Made by a program: the position numbers and the translations under genes. Below, in pieces: positions 15,750-25,412 of a stretch of DNA of 39,991 nucleotides. Origin of the DNA: Opitutaceae bacterium (GTDB lineage Bacteria; Verrucomicrobiota; Verrucomicrobiia; Opitutales; Opitutaceae); NCBI GenBank assembly GCA_003151495.1, contig PLXR01000006.1, positions 1 through 39,991 on the forward strand, given 5' to 3'. The notes under the pieces are model-generated. The model saw nothing but the letters and a program-made list of their open reading frames with translations, had not been told where the DNA came from and did not search any database. Numbering within the stretch: position 1 is the stretch's first letter; each line of letters opens with the position of its first letter.

Positions 15750-16598
15750 TCAGAGCGTTCGAATAAACCAGTCGGTTGTAACCTGCATGGCCCGGGCGGC
15801 ATGACCCTTCTCGGGCTCAAAGACGTTGAAAATATGATCTGCCCCGCCGATCAGCACCGCCTCGCGCGGCTGGCCCGTTGCTGCCTTCAAGAGGTCGGGG
15901 TCCCCGTTCGGGATGAAGTCCATCGTGCCACGAAGGGTCATGAGCGCGCCGGGGTACTTGGCGACCGATCGGGTGAGATCGATGCCCTTGAAGCTTTCGT
16001 AGAATGCCCGGTAGGTGGTGATCTTCTTCCATCCCGCGTCGTAGGTGGATACCCCGACCCGAATGGCCTCCGCGGCCCCGGGCAGGCCGAGCATCAGTTT
16101 CTCAAGGTCGCCCGTCGGGCTCGACCAGACAACGCCCGTGCGGAACCAGGCGGGGTGGCGCCCGAGGATCTCGAGCTCGGTTGCGGAGCCCAGGCTCCAG
16201 CCGACGCACCCAAGGTGGTCAGCCTTCACGCCTGGCCTGTGGGTAAGGAATTCGTAGGCGGATTCCGTGTCCTCGATTCTCGTGAAGAAGGTGGATTCGA
16301 TCACGGTCCTGTGCCGGTCCCCCTCGCCGCGGAAATTGATGCGGAGGCTGGCGATGCCGTTCTTCGCGAGCATCTCGACGAGGTGCTTGCTGAGGTCGCC
16401 TGCGCCGTCCATGTCGTCCGCGAACCCGTGGAGCGCCAGGACGGTGCGGCCGTCCCATGCTCCGTCGGGCTGCATCCATGCCCCCTTGAGCTCCCCCGTG
16501 ACCACGACGGGGACGTCGGACCCGCGGACCGCGGCCGAGAGCAACAGGGCCGCTGATGCCGCGGCGATCGTGACTCTTTGGATTCCGGGGAATTTCAT
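15750..16598 (-). CDS. Secreted alpha/beta hydrolase
   Basis: The 282-residue protein starts 'MKFPGIQRVTIAAASAALLL', a Sec signal peptide. The fold markers are 'ALHGFADDMDGAG' (oxyanion region, residues 55-67), the nucleophile elbow GWSLGS with Ser135, a candidate acid at Asp227 or Asp233 ('RGTMDFIPNGDP'), and His255 in 'GGADHIFN'. It resembles dienelactone hydrolase/peptidase S9-like esterases; the substrate is unknown. It starts 11 bases after the stop of the upstream alpha/beta hydrolase gene, so the two are co-transcribed. The frame extends much further upstream, but only by reading antiphase through the neighbour. Confidence 0.82.
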   Translation of the reverse strand: MKFPGIQRVTIAAASAALLLSAAVRGSDVPVVVTGELKGAWMQPDGAWDGRTVLALHGFADDMDGAGDLSKHLVEMLAKNGIASLRINFRGEGDRHRTVIESTFFTRIEDTESAYEFLTHRPGVKADHLGCVGWSLGSATELEILGRHPAWFRTGVVWSSPTGDLEKLMLGLPGAAEAIRVGVSTYDAGWKKITTYRAFYESFKGIDLTRSVAKYPGALMTLRGTMDFIPNGDPDLLKAATGQPREAVLIGGADHIFNVFEPEKGHAARAMQVTTDWFIRTL

Positions 16599-16609
16599 AT
16601 GTTTCGGAT

Positions 16610-17521
16610 TCAGGGTTGATCGATGAAGGGTAGGGCCGCCGCCAGGAAGGCGCTTGGGTGCTCGATCGCAGGGGCATGGCCGCTCCTGGGGATCACGATC
16701 AGGCGTGCCCCGGGGATCTTCTGTGCGAAATCCCTCCCGTCGTCCAGCGGGATGACCCGATCGTCGCTGCCCCACACGACGAGGGTCGGGACCGCAATCG
16801 AGGCCAGCTTGTCGTCCACAGATTCGGCGACGATTCCGCGATTCGAAATGACAGAGCGCATGGTCCAGCCGTCCCCCTTTCCAAGGATCTGCGCGAACTT
16901 CTCGCGGACCCCGGCCTCGGAACTCCTTGAGGGCTCGAAGAAGATCACCGACAGGAGGGATTTGGAAGCCTCGAGGGAAGCACAGCCGCCGCCGCCGCCC
17001 GAGGACACCTGCTCGGCTAGGCGCCGGTGTCCCGCGGCGTCGACAAGTATGAGCCTCCGGGGCGGTATCAGGGCAAACGAGGGGCCGGCCGCGGGAACGG
17101 GCCCGGCGGCCTGGATTGCATATTGAGCGGCGATCCATCCCCCGAGGGACTCCCCGACAAGGGTGAATTCCGACACTTTCTTTACCCGGATGAACTCGCC
17201 GAGCATGTCCACCCAGGTCTGTATGCCATAGTCGACCATGGGCTTGTCGGATGCGCCGAAGCCGAGCTGGTCGGGGGCGAGCACGTGGTGCCGTGCGGCG
17301 ATCGGCGCGATGCAGGCTCCCCAGTCGGCGGCGGCATTCGAGCCAAGGCCGTGGAGCAGTACCACGGTAGGCCCGCTTCCCGCCTCAAAATAGGCGATCC
17401 TCTGGCCGAATATGGCCACGGTCTTCTGGCCGGGCAGTTCGGCGGTTCCCGCGGCCAAGGTTTCGCCGAGCGCGAAAAGCAATGTCGTGGCCGAGAGAAG
17501 GGGTCCGCGGATGTTCTTCAT
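16610..17521 (-). CDS. Secreted alpha/beta hydrolase (MhpC-like)
   Basis: The 303-residue protein has a signal peptide ('MKNIRGPLLSATTLLFALG'). It shows 'VVLLHGLGSN' (oxyanion hole), 'APDQLGFGASDKP', the nucleophile motif GESLGG with Ser125, Asp254 in 'VVWGSDDRVIP', and His282 in 'SGHAPAIEHP': a complete catalytic triad in family order. A Gly-rich insertion ('SSGGGGGC') sits in the cap region near residue 175. It is first of a two-gene minus-strand operon with the next hydrolase. The ATG at 17521 is preferred over an upstream start at 17575 because it begins the signal peptide. Confidence 0.85.
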   Translation of the reverse strand: MKNIRGPLLSATTLLFALGETLAAGTAELPGQKTVAIFGQRIAYFEAGSGPTVVLLHGLGSNAAADWGACIAPIAARHHVLAPDQLGFGASDKPMVDYGIQTWVDMLGEFIRVKKVSEFTLVGESLGGWIAAQYAIQAAGPVPAAGPSFALIPPRRLILVDAAGHRRLAEQVSSGGGGGCASLEASKSLLSVIFFEPSRSSEAGVREKFAQILGKGDGWTMRSVISNRGIVAESVDDKLASIAVPTLVVWGSDDRVIPLDDGRDFAQKIPGARLIVIPRSGHAPAIEHPSAFLAAALPFIDQP

Positions 17522-17646
17522 ATGGGTTGATTCCTTGCCGAATGTGGGGATCCAACCAAGCAGTTTCGGGACCATCTAGCCCGCGCCGACTAACAATCCA
17601 TCCCAAACGACACCCCGAAAGCGGGTCGCCTTACTTCAAGCTCAAT

Positions 17647-17700
17647 ACAAACAGGTTCCAGTTGTTCCTGAAGCATTCAAGGCTCCCTGGAGCAGCACCA
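17647..17700. repeat. 54-base att-like repeat, copy 2 (pairs with 6362-6415)
   Basis: Ungapped alignment to 6362-6415 gives about 39 of 54 identical bases: 24 of 28 in the left half, 15 of 26 in the right. It ends in GCACCA like copy 1. Its last 20 bases match the tRNA-Arg end in about 14 positions, so this would be the most decayed copy. It lies at the right-hand edge of the all-minus-strand block. Confidence 0.5.
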
Positions 17701-17719
17701 GCACGAGTCAGCTGGTGCT
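17694..17719. repeat. Perfect 9-base-pair hairpin at the end of the att-like repeat
   Basis: AGCACCAGC-ACGAGTCA-GCTGGTGCT is a perfect inverted repeat overlapping the right end of the 54-base repeat. No T-run follows on either side and no gene ends here, so it does not look like a terminator. A recombination or binding site is possible. Confidence 0.45.
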
Positions 17720-17884
17720 AGACCAATTCGCGGGCATTGGATGATTCGCAATATATAATATGCATGGACGGCGATGGTGCCTTGCCGGGTCCGCCGGCAT
17801 CGGCTGCTCCCATCGCCACGAGTCTGATTAATGAATTGAAGTGAGAGGCTTATGGGACTCCCATCTATGCGGCCATGCAGGAGG

Positions 17885-17935
17885 GCTGGGTCCGGTCGCC
17901 TCCCGTGGCACGTTTCTTTTCCGTGCGGACCCAGC
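17885..17935 (+). promoter_or_regulatory. Structured leader upstream of the giant S74/collagen-like gene
   Basis: GCTGGGTCCG at 17885-17894 is a perfect inverted copy of CGGACCCAGC at 17926-17935. Inside the loop GCACG (17908-17912) can pair with CGTGC (17922-17926) around a pyrimidine-rich TTTCTTTTC loop. It ends 40 bases before the start codon. A role in mRNA stability or translational control is possible; no known riboswitch is recognised. Confidence 0.35.
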
Positions 17936-17975
17936 AAATGCCAAAGCCGGTCCGCTATGGACCATTTTATATAAA

Positions 17976-20900
17976 ATGAAAAAGCTACCCTGTATCATCG
18001 TAAATTGTGCTGCCGTGCTGATTCTCTGCAACACCGCGCACGCGCAATCCAACACGAGCCTCGGCAACCAGGCGCTCATCTCGGTGACGATGGGCGCCAA
18101 CAACACGGCCGTCGGCAACCAGGCGCTCTCCTTCGACACGGCCGGGAGCAACAACGTGGGCATAGGCGCCCAGGCGCTTTTCAGCAACACCACCGGCAAC
18201 CAGAACACCGCCGTGGGCTTTAGAACCCTCTGGCTGAACACGACCGGCATCGACCTTACTGCGGTGGGCTACAACGCCCTCCCGAACAACACGACCGGCG
18301 CAGGCAACTCGGCCTTCGGGTACAACTCCCTCGCGTTCAACACCACCGGCAACCAGAACGTGGCCAACGGCACCGGGGCATTGGCGCAGAACACCACCGG
18401 CAGCTTCAACACGGCCGACGGCTACCAGGCGGTCAACAAGGGCACGGCAGCGAGCGACAACACCGGCACGGGCTACCATACCCTTTTCACAAACGTCACC
18501 GGTACCGACAACACGGCAGAGGGCTACAATGCACTCAGGAATTCAACCGGGTCCTTCAACATCGGAATTGGAAGCGGTGGCGGATTGAACCTGACCTCAG
18601 GTGCCAACAATATCGACATCGGCAACACGGGAGTCGCCGCGGAAAGCGCAACCATTCGCATAGGAACGAACGGAATCCAGGCAGCTGCCTATATCGCGGG
18701 CGTTTACGGTGTCACACCGGGCGACGTGGCGAACACGCAGGCGGTCGTGATCGACGACTTCGGCAACCTGGGTTCGACGAACACGGCGGCTCTGGTGGGT
18801 CCGGCGGGCGCCACGGGCCCTGCGGGTCCGACGGGAGCCGCGGGTGTTGACGGTACTACGGGTCCGCAGGGAATCCAGGGCGTCGCAGGCCCCGCGGGAG
18901 CAGCGGGAGTTACAGGCGTGGCGGGAGGCGCCGGTCCGGCAGGCGCGACAGGAGCCATCGGAGGCACCGGACCGCAGGGAATCGCGGGCGCGACGGGTCC
19001 AGCGGGAGTTGCCGGCGCCGCAGGTGCAACGGGGCCCACAGGCGTTACGGGAGTCGCCGGACCGACAGGCGCAGCGGGCGTTGCAGGCGCGACCGGGGCC
19101 ATCGGAGGCACGGGTCCGCAGGGTCTCACGGGCGACACCGGGGCGACAGGTGCCGCGGGCGCAACCGGCCTGGTGGGACCGACGGGCCCCTCGGGGATCC
19201 TCTCCGATGCCTTCAACGACACGTCGGGCGGTACCGGGGCCCTTGCTTCCCTCGCGGTCTCGTCCGAGGCGGACGACACGGCCTTCGGGGCGTTCGCACT
19301 CGCAAGCAACACGACCGGCTCCAACGACACGGCCACCGGCACACTGGCCCTTAATTCCAACACGACAGGCGCATCCAACACGGCGGACGGCTATGGGGCG
19401 CTTGCCGCAAACACGACGGGAGGATCCAACACGGCGACAGGCTACACGGCGCTCTTTCAGGAGACGACGGGCATGCTTGATGAGGCCGACGGCTACCAGG
19501 CGCTCTATTCGAACACGACCGGTTCGTACAACACCGCCAGTGGCGCCTCGGCCCTCTTCTTCAACATGACCGGGCAAAGCAACACGGCCGACGGCTACCA
19601 GGCGCTCTACAATAGCACCGGGACTAGCAACACTGCGGTCGGCAACCAGGCGCTCTTTGACCTCACGTCCGGAGGCGGCAACACGGCGATAGGGGAGGGC
19701 GCCGGGGGTGCCATCTCCACCGGTTCCAACAACGTGGACATCTCTAATATAGGCGTGGGCTCGGACGGTACCGGCACAGGCGCTAGCGGCCCCGCCATCC
19801 GCATCGGCACCGAGGGGATCCAGACGCAGACCTTCATTGCGGGAATCTACGGCGAAACCGTGTCCGATGCCGGAAGTGCCACGCCCGTCGTGGTCGACAT
19901 GAACGGCAACCTGGGAACATTGCCTCTCGCTGATCTGATGGGCGCGACGGGCGCATCCGGTCCCACGGGCAACCCGGGGGCCACGGGTGCCGACGGAGCT
20001 GCGGGAGTCGCCGGCCCGACTGGGGCGGACGGCGCCACGGGTCCCGGCGGCCCGGCGGGTGCAGCAGGTATCGCCGGCGCCGCGGGTGGTACAGGCGCGA
20101 CGGGAGCAACGGGAGCGGCAGGTCCAGCGGGTTCCACGGGTGCCGCGGGAGTCGCGGGAGTCGCGGGAGTCGCAGGTGCTACGGGCGCCGATGGAGCGGT
20201 TGGGGCGACGGGCGCCACGGGAGCAGTGGGTGCCAACGGTGCAACCGGGAATGACGGTGCAACGGGAGCCACGGGTGCCTCTGGACTCCTGACCGACGCA
20301 TTCGATGACACGGCGGGTGGCGACGGCGCCCTTGCGTCACTTGCCGTTTCCTCAAACTCGTGGAACACGGCGTTTGGCAACCAGGCGCTCAACTCTGAGG
20401 TCACCGGATCTTCCAACACCGCGACTGGCAACCTGGCGCTTGCCCTGAATCTGGTCGGCAACAACAACACCGCGTTCGGCGACGAGGCACTCTACGCCAC
20501 AGCCGGGTCCAACAACATCGGCCTGGGCTACCAGGCCGGAGGAAACCTGAGCGGTGGCAGCAACAACGTCGACATCTTCGACGGGGGCAACGCCTCCGAC
20601 GATGGGGTTATCAGGATCGGCACCGAGGGAACCCAGACAGCCGCTTACTTCGCGGGAATCTACAATATCGCCGTCTCACATCCGGGCAGTGCCATGGGGG
20701 TCGTCGTCGACGATCTCGGCAACCTCGGTTCGGTGGCGCTTTCGAGCATGACCGGCCCGACGGGGGCCGCGGGCGCTATAGGCGACACGGGTGCCACGGG
20801 TCCTGTTGGTGCAACGGGTGCAGCCGGTGTTGCAGGCGCATCGGGCGCGGCAGGTCCGGTGGGCCCCACGGGCGCGACTGGGGTTGCCGGTGCGACGGGA

Positions 20901-23900
20901 GCCACAGGCGATGCGGGTGCCGTGGGTGGGACGGGCGTAGCGGGAACTGCAGGGGCTGCAGGCATTACGGGAGCAACGGGTTCGACTGGAATGGCCGGCT
21001 CCGCCGGTGCCACGGGAGCGACTGGACCCTCTGGGATTCTCACCTCTGTTTCTGGCGACACGGCAGCTGGCACCGGCGCGCTGGCGACGGATTTCGGCCT
21101 CGACCCGGGCCCACTTGGCGACACGGGAACCATGTATGGAGACTCCAGAAACACGGCGTTCGGCTACTCGGTCCTGCCGTACAATACCACGGGAACTGAC
21201 AATACGGGCATCGGCGTATTTGCACTCTCCGTAAATATAGACGGCTCTTCAAATACGGCCGCAGGAGCGGCGGCGCTTGTTCACAATACCTCGGGAAGCG
21301 ACAACACGGCAATCGGGGGCTACGCGCTCGACCAAAACTCGACGGGGAACCAGAATACTGCGCTTGGAAGTGAGGCCCTTGCCTCAAACCATTCCGGAGT
21401 GGCGAATGTGGCCGTTGGTTATTGGGCCCTTGGATCTACTGTTACGGGATCAAACAACATCGCGCTCGGCAACTTCGCCGGCAACAGCTACAGCAGTGCC
21501 GACAGTGGGAACATCGCCATCGGAAATGTGGGATTGAATGGCGAGAGCGACACTATCCGGATTGGTGCCGAGGGAACCCAGTCGGCTGCCTACATTGCGG
21601 GCATTTATGGAGCCACTGTGTCGGACGACGCAAGTGTCACACCGGTTGTCATAGACATGAATGGCAACCTCGGAACGCTTCCGCTTGCAAGCCTAGAAGG
21701 AGCAACAGGACCGACGGGGCCAGCCGGCCCGTCGGGAGTCCGCACGGACGCGTTTCAGGACACGGCAGGCGGCAGCGGCGCGCTCGCGTCATTAATCTCC
21801 TCGTCAATCACCAACGACACGGCATTCGGAGCGTCCGCACTCGCCGCAGCCACCACCGGGAACTATAACTCCGCATTTGGCAAGGAGGCGCTCCTCTCCG
21901 ATACGACCGGCCAGTTCAACACGGCCGTCGGAGCCGAGGCAATGAGCCTGAACACCACGGGCATCGACAACACGGCTGTCGGCGGCCGCAGCCTGAATGC
22001 CAATACAATTGGAGATGAAAACACGGCCCTCGGCGACGGTGCCCTGGAACGCAACACTTCGGGCATCGACAATACGGCTGTCGGCCACAATTCACTCCCT
22101 CAGAATGTCACCGGAAATTTTAATGCGACCACCGGAGCCCATTCGATGCAGTCGAACACGACAGGTGCCGGGAACACTGCTGTCGGATTCGACGCTCTCA
22201 TTGGAAACACGACCGCCAACGGGAATACTGCCGTGGGCTTTGAAGCGCTCTTCAGTAACTCCGTGGGCGCTGAGAATACAGCCATCGGCGACACCGCACT
22301 TGGTGCCAACACGACCGGAAGCTCGAACATAGCTATTGGCCAAAATGCGGGATGGAATCTGACTGTTGGGAACAACAACATCGACATTTCCAACATGGGA
22401 GTGGCAGGGGAGGGCAACACGACCCGCATTGGAACGCAGGGGACCCAGACGCACGCCTATTTCGCGGGCATCTATAACACTGCCGTCTCGTCCCCTGGAA
22501 CCGCAATGGGGGTTGTCGTCGACAACACGGGCAACCTGGGAGCGGTGGCGCTTTCCAGCCTTGTGGGGCCCACGGGCGCCGCGGGGGCGACCGGCCCCCA
22601 AGGAGTGGCGGGCGCAACCGGACCCGCGGGCCCGACGGGGGTCGCTGGAAATGACGGCTCGACAGGAGCAACCGGGCCCTCAGGTGCCACGGGCGCCGAC
22701 GGGTTGAACGGAGCAGGGGTCGGGACCGATGCATTCGGCGACACGTCTGGCGGCACGGGCGCGCTGGCCTCCGTGTCCTCCCCTGGACAGAATAACACGG
22801 CCTTTGGCAACATGGCGCTCCATTCAAACACGACCGGCGCCGAGAATACGGCCACCGGCTACCAGGCGCTCTCGACGAATTCGACCGGTAGTTCCAACGT
22901 CGCGATGGGCGCGTTTGCCGGCACCAATCTGACAATCGGCAGCTACAACATCGACGTTGGCAACGAAGGCCTAGGTGGGGATGACCGCACGATCCGAATT
23001 GGCGATCAGACCCTCCAGACGGCGACCTACGTTGCGGGAATATACGGGTCGACCGTGGGAAACGGAGCCGTGACGGTCGTCATCGATTCGAATGGAATGA
23101 TCGGAACAACGTCGGCCGCCCAGGCTGCGCAGGATCTGAATTTTAACACCGCGGTCGGCACCGGCAGCCTGGAAAACCACACCGGCGGGTCCAACGCGGC
23201 AGTAGGTTACGATGCGCTAAGCGCCAACACGACAGGATCGGATAACGTGGGCGTGGGTTACGAGGCGCTATGGTCCAACACCACCGGCAATTTCAACACC
23301 GCCTCGGGAGCGGGTGCGCTTGCATCCAACACGACGGGAGGAGGAAATTCCGCAACGGGCAATGCAGCGCTCCATTCGAACACGACAGGGACCGCCAACA
23401 CGGCTGACGGCATCTCTGCGCTCATCAACAATACCACGGGCGCCAACAACACGGCCAACGGCGGCGGGGCGCTAGATCACAATACGACCGGGGGCAACAA
23501 CACGGCCGACGGCAGCCGAGCGCTGCTCTTAAGCACGACGGGCAATGGGAACATAGGGATCGGATACAATGCCGGATCAAGCGTTACGACCGGCAACAAC
23601 AACATAGACATCTTCGATCCCGGCCTGACGGCCGACGACAGCACGATCCGAATCGGCACTCAGGGAACCCAGACGGCGACCTACATCGCGGGCATCCTGG
23701 GCGCATCGAGCGGAACCACGACACCGGTCCTCATTGACACAACGACCGGCCAGATTGTCTCGGGTGTCTCGTCGGAACGCTTCAAGAAGGACATCCAGGA
23801 CATGGGCTCGGCAAGCGAGGCGATCCTGGCCCTGCGTCCCGTTTCCTATCATTACAAGAGCGATCCCCAGGAGCGTCCGCAATTCGGGCTCGTCGCGGAG

Positions 23901-24161
23901 GAGGTCGCGAAGACCGCCCCGGACCTCGTGGTGCGCGACAGGAACAATCAGGTATACTCCGTCCGCTACGAGGCCGTGAACGCAATGCTCCTCAATGAAT
24001 TTCACAAGCAGCACGACGTCGTGAGCGACCAGGGCCGGACGATCGCCGAACAGACTAGGCAGCTGAGGGAACAGGGGGACGTGATCGCAAGGCAGCAGGC
24101 CGACATCGCCCTGCTGCGTGCACAGTTCGAGGCCCTGGCGAAGGCCGTCGCCAGCCGCTAG
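17976..24161 (+). CDS. Giant modular surface/fibre protein: YadA-head-like repeats, collagen-like tracts, peptidase S74 chaperone
   Basis: The 2061-residue protein starts with a Sec signal ([18 protein letters not shown], cut after AHA). It contains seven modules. Each has runs of a roughly 14-residue repeat of the form N-T-A-x-G-x-x-A-L-x-x-N-T-T-G (YadA-head/Hep_Hag-like). These are closed by a block of the type 'NNIDIxNxG', 'TIRIGT', 'YIAGIYG', 'VVIDxxGNLG'. Modules 1-5 then enter Gly-x-y collagen-like tracts at residues 275-408, 656-771, 927-1021, 1242-1254 and about 1531-1578, rich in GAT, GPT and GVA. Module 6 has none. Module 7 leads into the S74 domain (1932-2061), with 'SSERFKKDI' giving a Ser1932/Lys1937 dyad, 'FGLVAEEV', '[11 protein letters not shown]', and a coiled-coil end. 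S74 domains trimerise fibres and cut themselves off. No outer-membrane anchor is seen. It resembles tail-fibre-domain proteins; a trimeric cell-surface fibre is inferred. Confidence 0.85.
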   Translation: MKKLPCIIVNCAAVLILCNTAHAQSNTSLGNQALISVTMGANNTAVGNQALSFDTAGSNNVGIGAQALFSNTTGNQNTAVGFRTLWLNTTGIDLTAVGYNALPNNTTGAGNSAFGYNSLAFNTTGNQNVANGTGALAQNTTGSFNTADGYQAVNKGTAASDNTGTGYHTLFTNVTGTDNTAEGYNALRNSTGSFNIGIGSGGGLNLTSGANNIDIGNTGVAAESATIRIGTNGIQAAAYIAGVYGVTPGDVANTQAVVIDDFGNLGSTNTAALVGPAGATGPAGPTGAAGVDGTTGPQGIQGVAGPAGAAGVTGVAGGAGPAGATGAIGGTGPQGIAGATGPAGVAGAAGATGPTGVTGVAGPTGAAGVAGATGAIGGTGPQGLTGDTGATGAAGATGLVGPTGPSGILSDAFNDTSGGTGALASLAVSSEADDTAFGAFALASNTTGSNDTATGTLALNSNTTGASNTADGYGALAANTTGGSNTATGYTALFQETTGMLDEADGYQALYSNTTGSYNTASGASALFFNMTGQSNTADGYQALYNSTGTSNTAVGNQALFDLTSGGGNTAIGEGAGGAISTGSNNVDISNIGVGSDGTGTGASGPAIRIGTEGIQTQTFIAGIYGETVSDAGSATPVVVDMNGNLGTLPLADLMGATGASGPTGNPGATGADGAAGVAGPTGADGATGPGGPAGAAGIAGAAGGTGATGATGAAGPAGSTGAAGVAGVAGVAGATGADGAVGATGATGAVGANGATGNDGATGATGASGLLTDAFDDTAGGDGALASLAVSSNSWNTAFGNQALNSEVTGSSNTATGNLALALNLVGNNNTAFGDEALYATAGSNNIGLGYQAGGNLSGGSNNVDIFDGGNASDDGVIRIGTEGTQTAAYFAGIYNIAVSHPGSAMGVVVDDLGNLGSVALSSMTGPTGAAGAIGDTGATGPVGATGAAGVAGASGAAGPVGPTGATGVAGATGATGDAGAVGGTGVAGTAGAAGITGATGSTGMAGSAGATGATGPSGILTSVSGDTAAGTGALATDFGLDPGPLGDTGTMYGDSRNTAFGYSVLPYNTTGTDNTGIGVFALSVNIDGSSNTAAGAAALVHNTSGSDNTAIGGYALDQNSTGNQNTALGSEALASNHSGVANVAVGYWALGSTVTGSNNIALGNFAGNSYSSADSGNIAIGNVGLNGESDTIRIGAEGTQSAAYIAGIYGATVSDDASVTPVVIDMNGNLGTLPLASLEGATGPTGPAGPSGVRTDAFQDTAGGSGALASLISSSITNDTAFGASALAAATTGNYNSAFGKEALLSDTTGQFNTAVGAEAMSLNTTGIDNTAVGGRSLNANTIGDENTALGDGALERNTSGIDNTAVGHNSLPQNVTGNFNATTGAHSMQSNTTGAGNTAVGFDALIGNTTANGNTAVGFEALFSNSVGAENTAIGDTALGANTTGSSNIAIGQNAGWNLTVGNNNIDISNMGVAGEGNTTRIGTQGTQTHAYFAGIYNTAVSSPGTAMGVVVDNTGNLGAVALSSLVGPTGAAGATGPQGVAGATGPAGPTGVAGNDGSTGATGPSGATGADGLNGAGVGTDAFGDTSGGTGALASVSSPGQNNTAFGNMALHSNTTGAENTATGYQALSTNSTGSSNVAMGAFAGTNLTIGSYNIDVGNEGLGGDDRTIRIGDQTLQTATYVAGIYGSTVGNGAVTVVIDSNGMIGTTSAAQAAQDLNFNTAVGTGSLENHTGGSNAAVGYDALSANTTGSDNVGVGYEALWSNTTGNFNTASGAGALASNTTGGGNSATGNAALHSNTTGTANTADGISALINNTTGANNTANGGGALDHNTTGGNNTADGSRALLLSTTGNGNIGIGYNAGSSVTTGNNNIDIFDPGLTADDSTIRIGTQGTQTATYIAGILGASSGTTTPVLIDTTTGQIVSGVSSERFKKDIQDMGSASEAILALRPVSYHYKSDPQERPQFGLVAEEVAKTAPDLVVRDRNNQVYSVRYEAVNAMLLNEFHKQHDVVSDQGRTIAEQTRQLREQGDVIARQQADIALLRAQFEALAKAVASR

Positions 24162-24176
24162 GGCATTGCCACCTTT

Positions 24177-24196
24177 CCAACCCCTGCCGGGGTTGG
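24177..24196 (+). terminator. Candidate terminator hairpin after the giant gene
   Basis: CCAACCCC-TGCC-GGGGTTGG is a perfect 8-base-pair GC-rich stem with a 4-base loop, 16 bases after the stop codon. The T-tract is poor (GACTTTCTG follows about 13 bases later), so termination may be weak or factor-assisted. Confidence 0.5.
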
Positions 24197-24338
24197 CGGC
24201 GGGTCGTGACTTTCTGCCGCGCCTCGGGCCCGGGACTCGGCAAGCGCAAGAACATTGCGTCTGAGGTGTCGCGGCGTGTCGTGCGTGGCCAAATAATATA
24301 CCTTTGCCGGACTTAAGGCTTCTTCCTCCCGAGGCTGG

Positions 24339-24938
24339 ATGATATATCCATGCCCCGTGCATGAGATCACGGTCATCCTCAAACGCGCCGTGGAGGGTGA
24401 TCCGAAGGCTGCGGAGCGCCTCCTTCCCCTGGTCTACGACGAGCTGCGCAAGCTTGCCGCCGCGAAGATGTCCCGCGAGCCGGCCGGGCATACCCTCCAG
24501 GCCACGGCGCTTGTGCACGAGGCATGGATGCGCCTGGGCGCCGACGACCAGCCGGAGTGGCAGAACAGGGCGCACTTCTTCTCGGCAGCCGCGGAATCGA
24601 TGCGGCGAATCCTTATCGAGCGCGCGCGGCGGCACCGTGCCGAGAAGCATGGAGGGAACCTCGAGCGCGTGGACATTGACGACGCCGGAGTGGAGATTGC
24701 CGCCCCGGCCCCCGCGGACGAGCTGATCGCGGTCCACGAGTCGCTCGACCGCCTGGCCGGGCACGACGCTCGCAAGGCGGAGCTCGTGAAGCTCCGGTAC
24801 TTCGCGGGCCTCACCATCGAGCAGGCCGCCGAGGTGCTCGGGATATCTGTGCCGACGGCGAAGCGCGACTGGGCGTATGCCCGAGCCTGGCTCCACGTCG
24901 AGATAGGGAAGGCCGGGTCGCCAAAGGCCGCCAATTGA
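24339..24938 (+). CDS. ECF sigma factor, kinase-associated type (TIGR02999-like)
   Basis: The 199-residue product is an extracytoplasmic-function sigma factor. Region 2 reads 'LLPLVYDELRKLAAAKM', 'HTLQATALVHEAWMRLG', 'NRAHFFSAAAESMRRILIE'. Region 4 reads 'LVKLRYFAGLTIEQAAEVLG' with the helix-turn-helix 'ISVPTAKRDWAYARAWL'. This wording matches the group common in Planctomycetes and Verrucomicrobia whose genes neighbour Ser/Thr kinases. Some members are activated by phosphorylation rather than by an anti-sigma factor. The usual acidic Asp-Ala-Glu-Asp of region 2.2 is replaced by 'QATA'. A Ser/Thr kinase gene follows two genes down. The start is ATG at 24339 with GAGG upstream; GTG at 24357 would give the more typical 'HEITV' beginning. 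Confidence 0.88.
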   Translation: MIYPCPVHEITVILKRAVEGDPKAAERLLPLVYDELRKLAAAKMSREPAGHTLQATALVHEAWMRLGADDQPEWQNRAHFFSAAAESMRRILIERARRHRAEKHGGNLERVDIDDAGVEIAAPAPADELIAVHESLDRLAGHDARKAELVKLRYFAGLTIEQAAEVLGISVPTAKRDWAYARAWLHVEIGKAGSPKAAN

Positions 24939-25034
24939 GGGGAGCCGCCCGTCCCCAAACATAAATGATACCTTTTCAGGGCGTTTGTCGCATTGAGGGT
25001 TGTAGCCAACTGCATCCCTCAAACGCCTCCTCCC

Positions 25035-25382
25035 ATGAAACACGCTCCCTCGATCCTCGCCTTCTCGGCCATAATCGGCCTCCTGCTCCTAGCAGTATTC
25101 GAAACGCTGGGCATCCCGCTGCCCTTCGCCACCACCGCCTCGGACATCGTCGGGTTCTCCGGCAGCGCAGGGCTGCTGTCCTTCCTTGCGATGGACTACC
25201 TCCCGGCCCGCGGGCGGAAGCCGATCGACCTCAGGGCAACGGCATCCAAGCCCGAGGTGGCAAAGGCTGCCGCCGGCAAGCGCGACGTCCCCGTTCGGGT
25301 CCGGGAACGGTCCTACGCCGCGTCCGAGCTCATGCCGACGATGGGGCTGAGCAATGATCCGGCGACCGTCTCCCTGATATAG
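25035..25382 (+). CDS. Small two-helix membrane protein, unknown function
   Basis: The 115-residue product has two predicted membrane helices, 'ILAFSAIIGLLLLAVFETLG' (about 6-25) and 'GFSGSAGLLSFLAMDYL' (about 37-55). A basic tail of about 60 residues follows ('ARGRKPIDLRA', 'KRDVPVRVRERSYAASEL'), probably cytoplasmic. I do not recognise the family. It lies 96 bases after the sigma factor gene and 30 bases before the kinase gene on the same strand, so it may act with them, for example as a membrane docking partner. That is a guess from position. The ATG at 25035 is preferred over an open frame from 24993, because it starts directly before the first helix. Confidence 0.6.
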   Translation: MKHAPSILAFSAIIGLLLLAVFETLGIPLPFATTASDIVGFSGSAGLLSFLAMDYLPARGRKPIDLRATASKPEVAKAAAGKRDVPVRVRERSYAASELMPTMGLSNDPATVSLI

Positions 25383-25412
25383 CACGGTCCTATCCGCACC
25401 CCCGAAGCCGAA

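Larger units (their letters stand above)
17522..17975. other. Intergenic divergent region with att-like repeat and leader structure
   Basis: There are 454 bases without a supported gene. From left to right it holds the upstream region of the hydrolase operon (minus strand), a 54-base att-like repeat (17647-17700) running into a hairpin (17694-17719), an AT-rich patch (GCAATATATAATATGC near 17748), and a structured leader upstream of the giant gene. A frame open through 17841-17975 joins the giant gene but precedes its signal peptide, so it is treated as untranslated. Confidence 0.6.

Noticed and set aside
6362..17700. Integron cassette array with attC sites.
   Set aside because: No integron integrase and no GTTRRRY/RYYYAAC core sites were found. 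The segments are multi-gene and larger than cassettes, and the repeats look tRNA-derived.
17841..17975. N-terminal extension of the giant fibre protein from the start at 17841.
   Set aside because: A clean signal peptide begins at the ATG at 17976. The 45 extra residues have no protein-like features and overlap the leader hairpin.
18597..22855. Minus-strand and shifted open frames opposite the collagen-like tracts (Ala-Pro-Val repeats, Arg-rich repeats).
   Set aside because: These are mirror images of the Gly-x-y codon repeats. They have no start signals or domain features.
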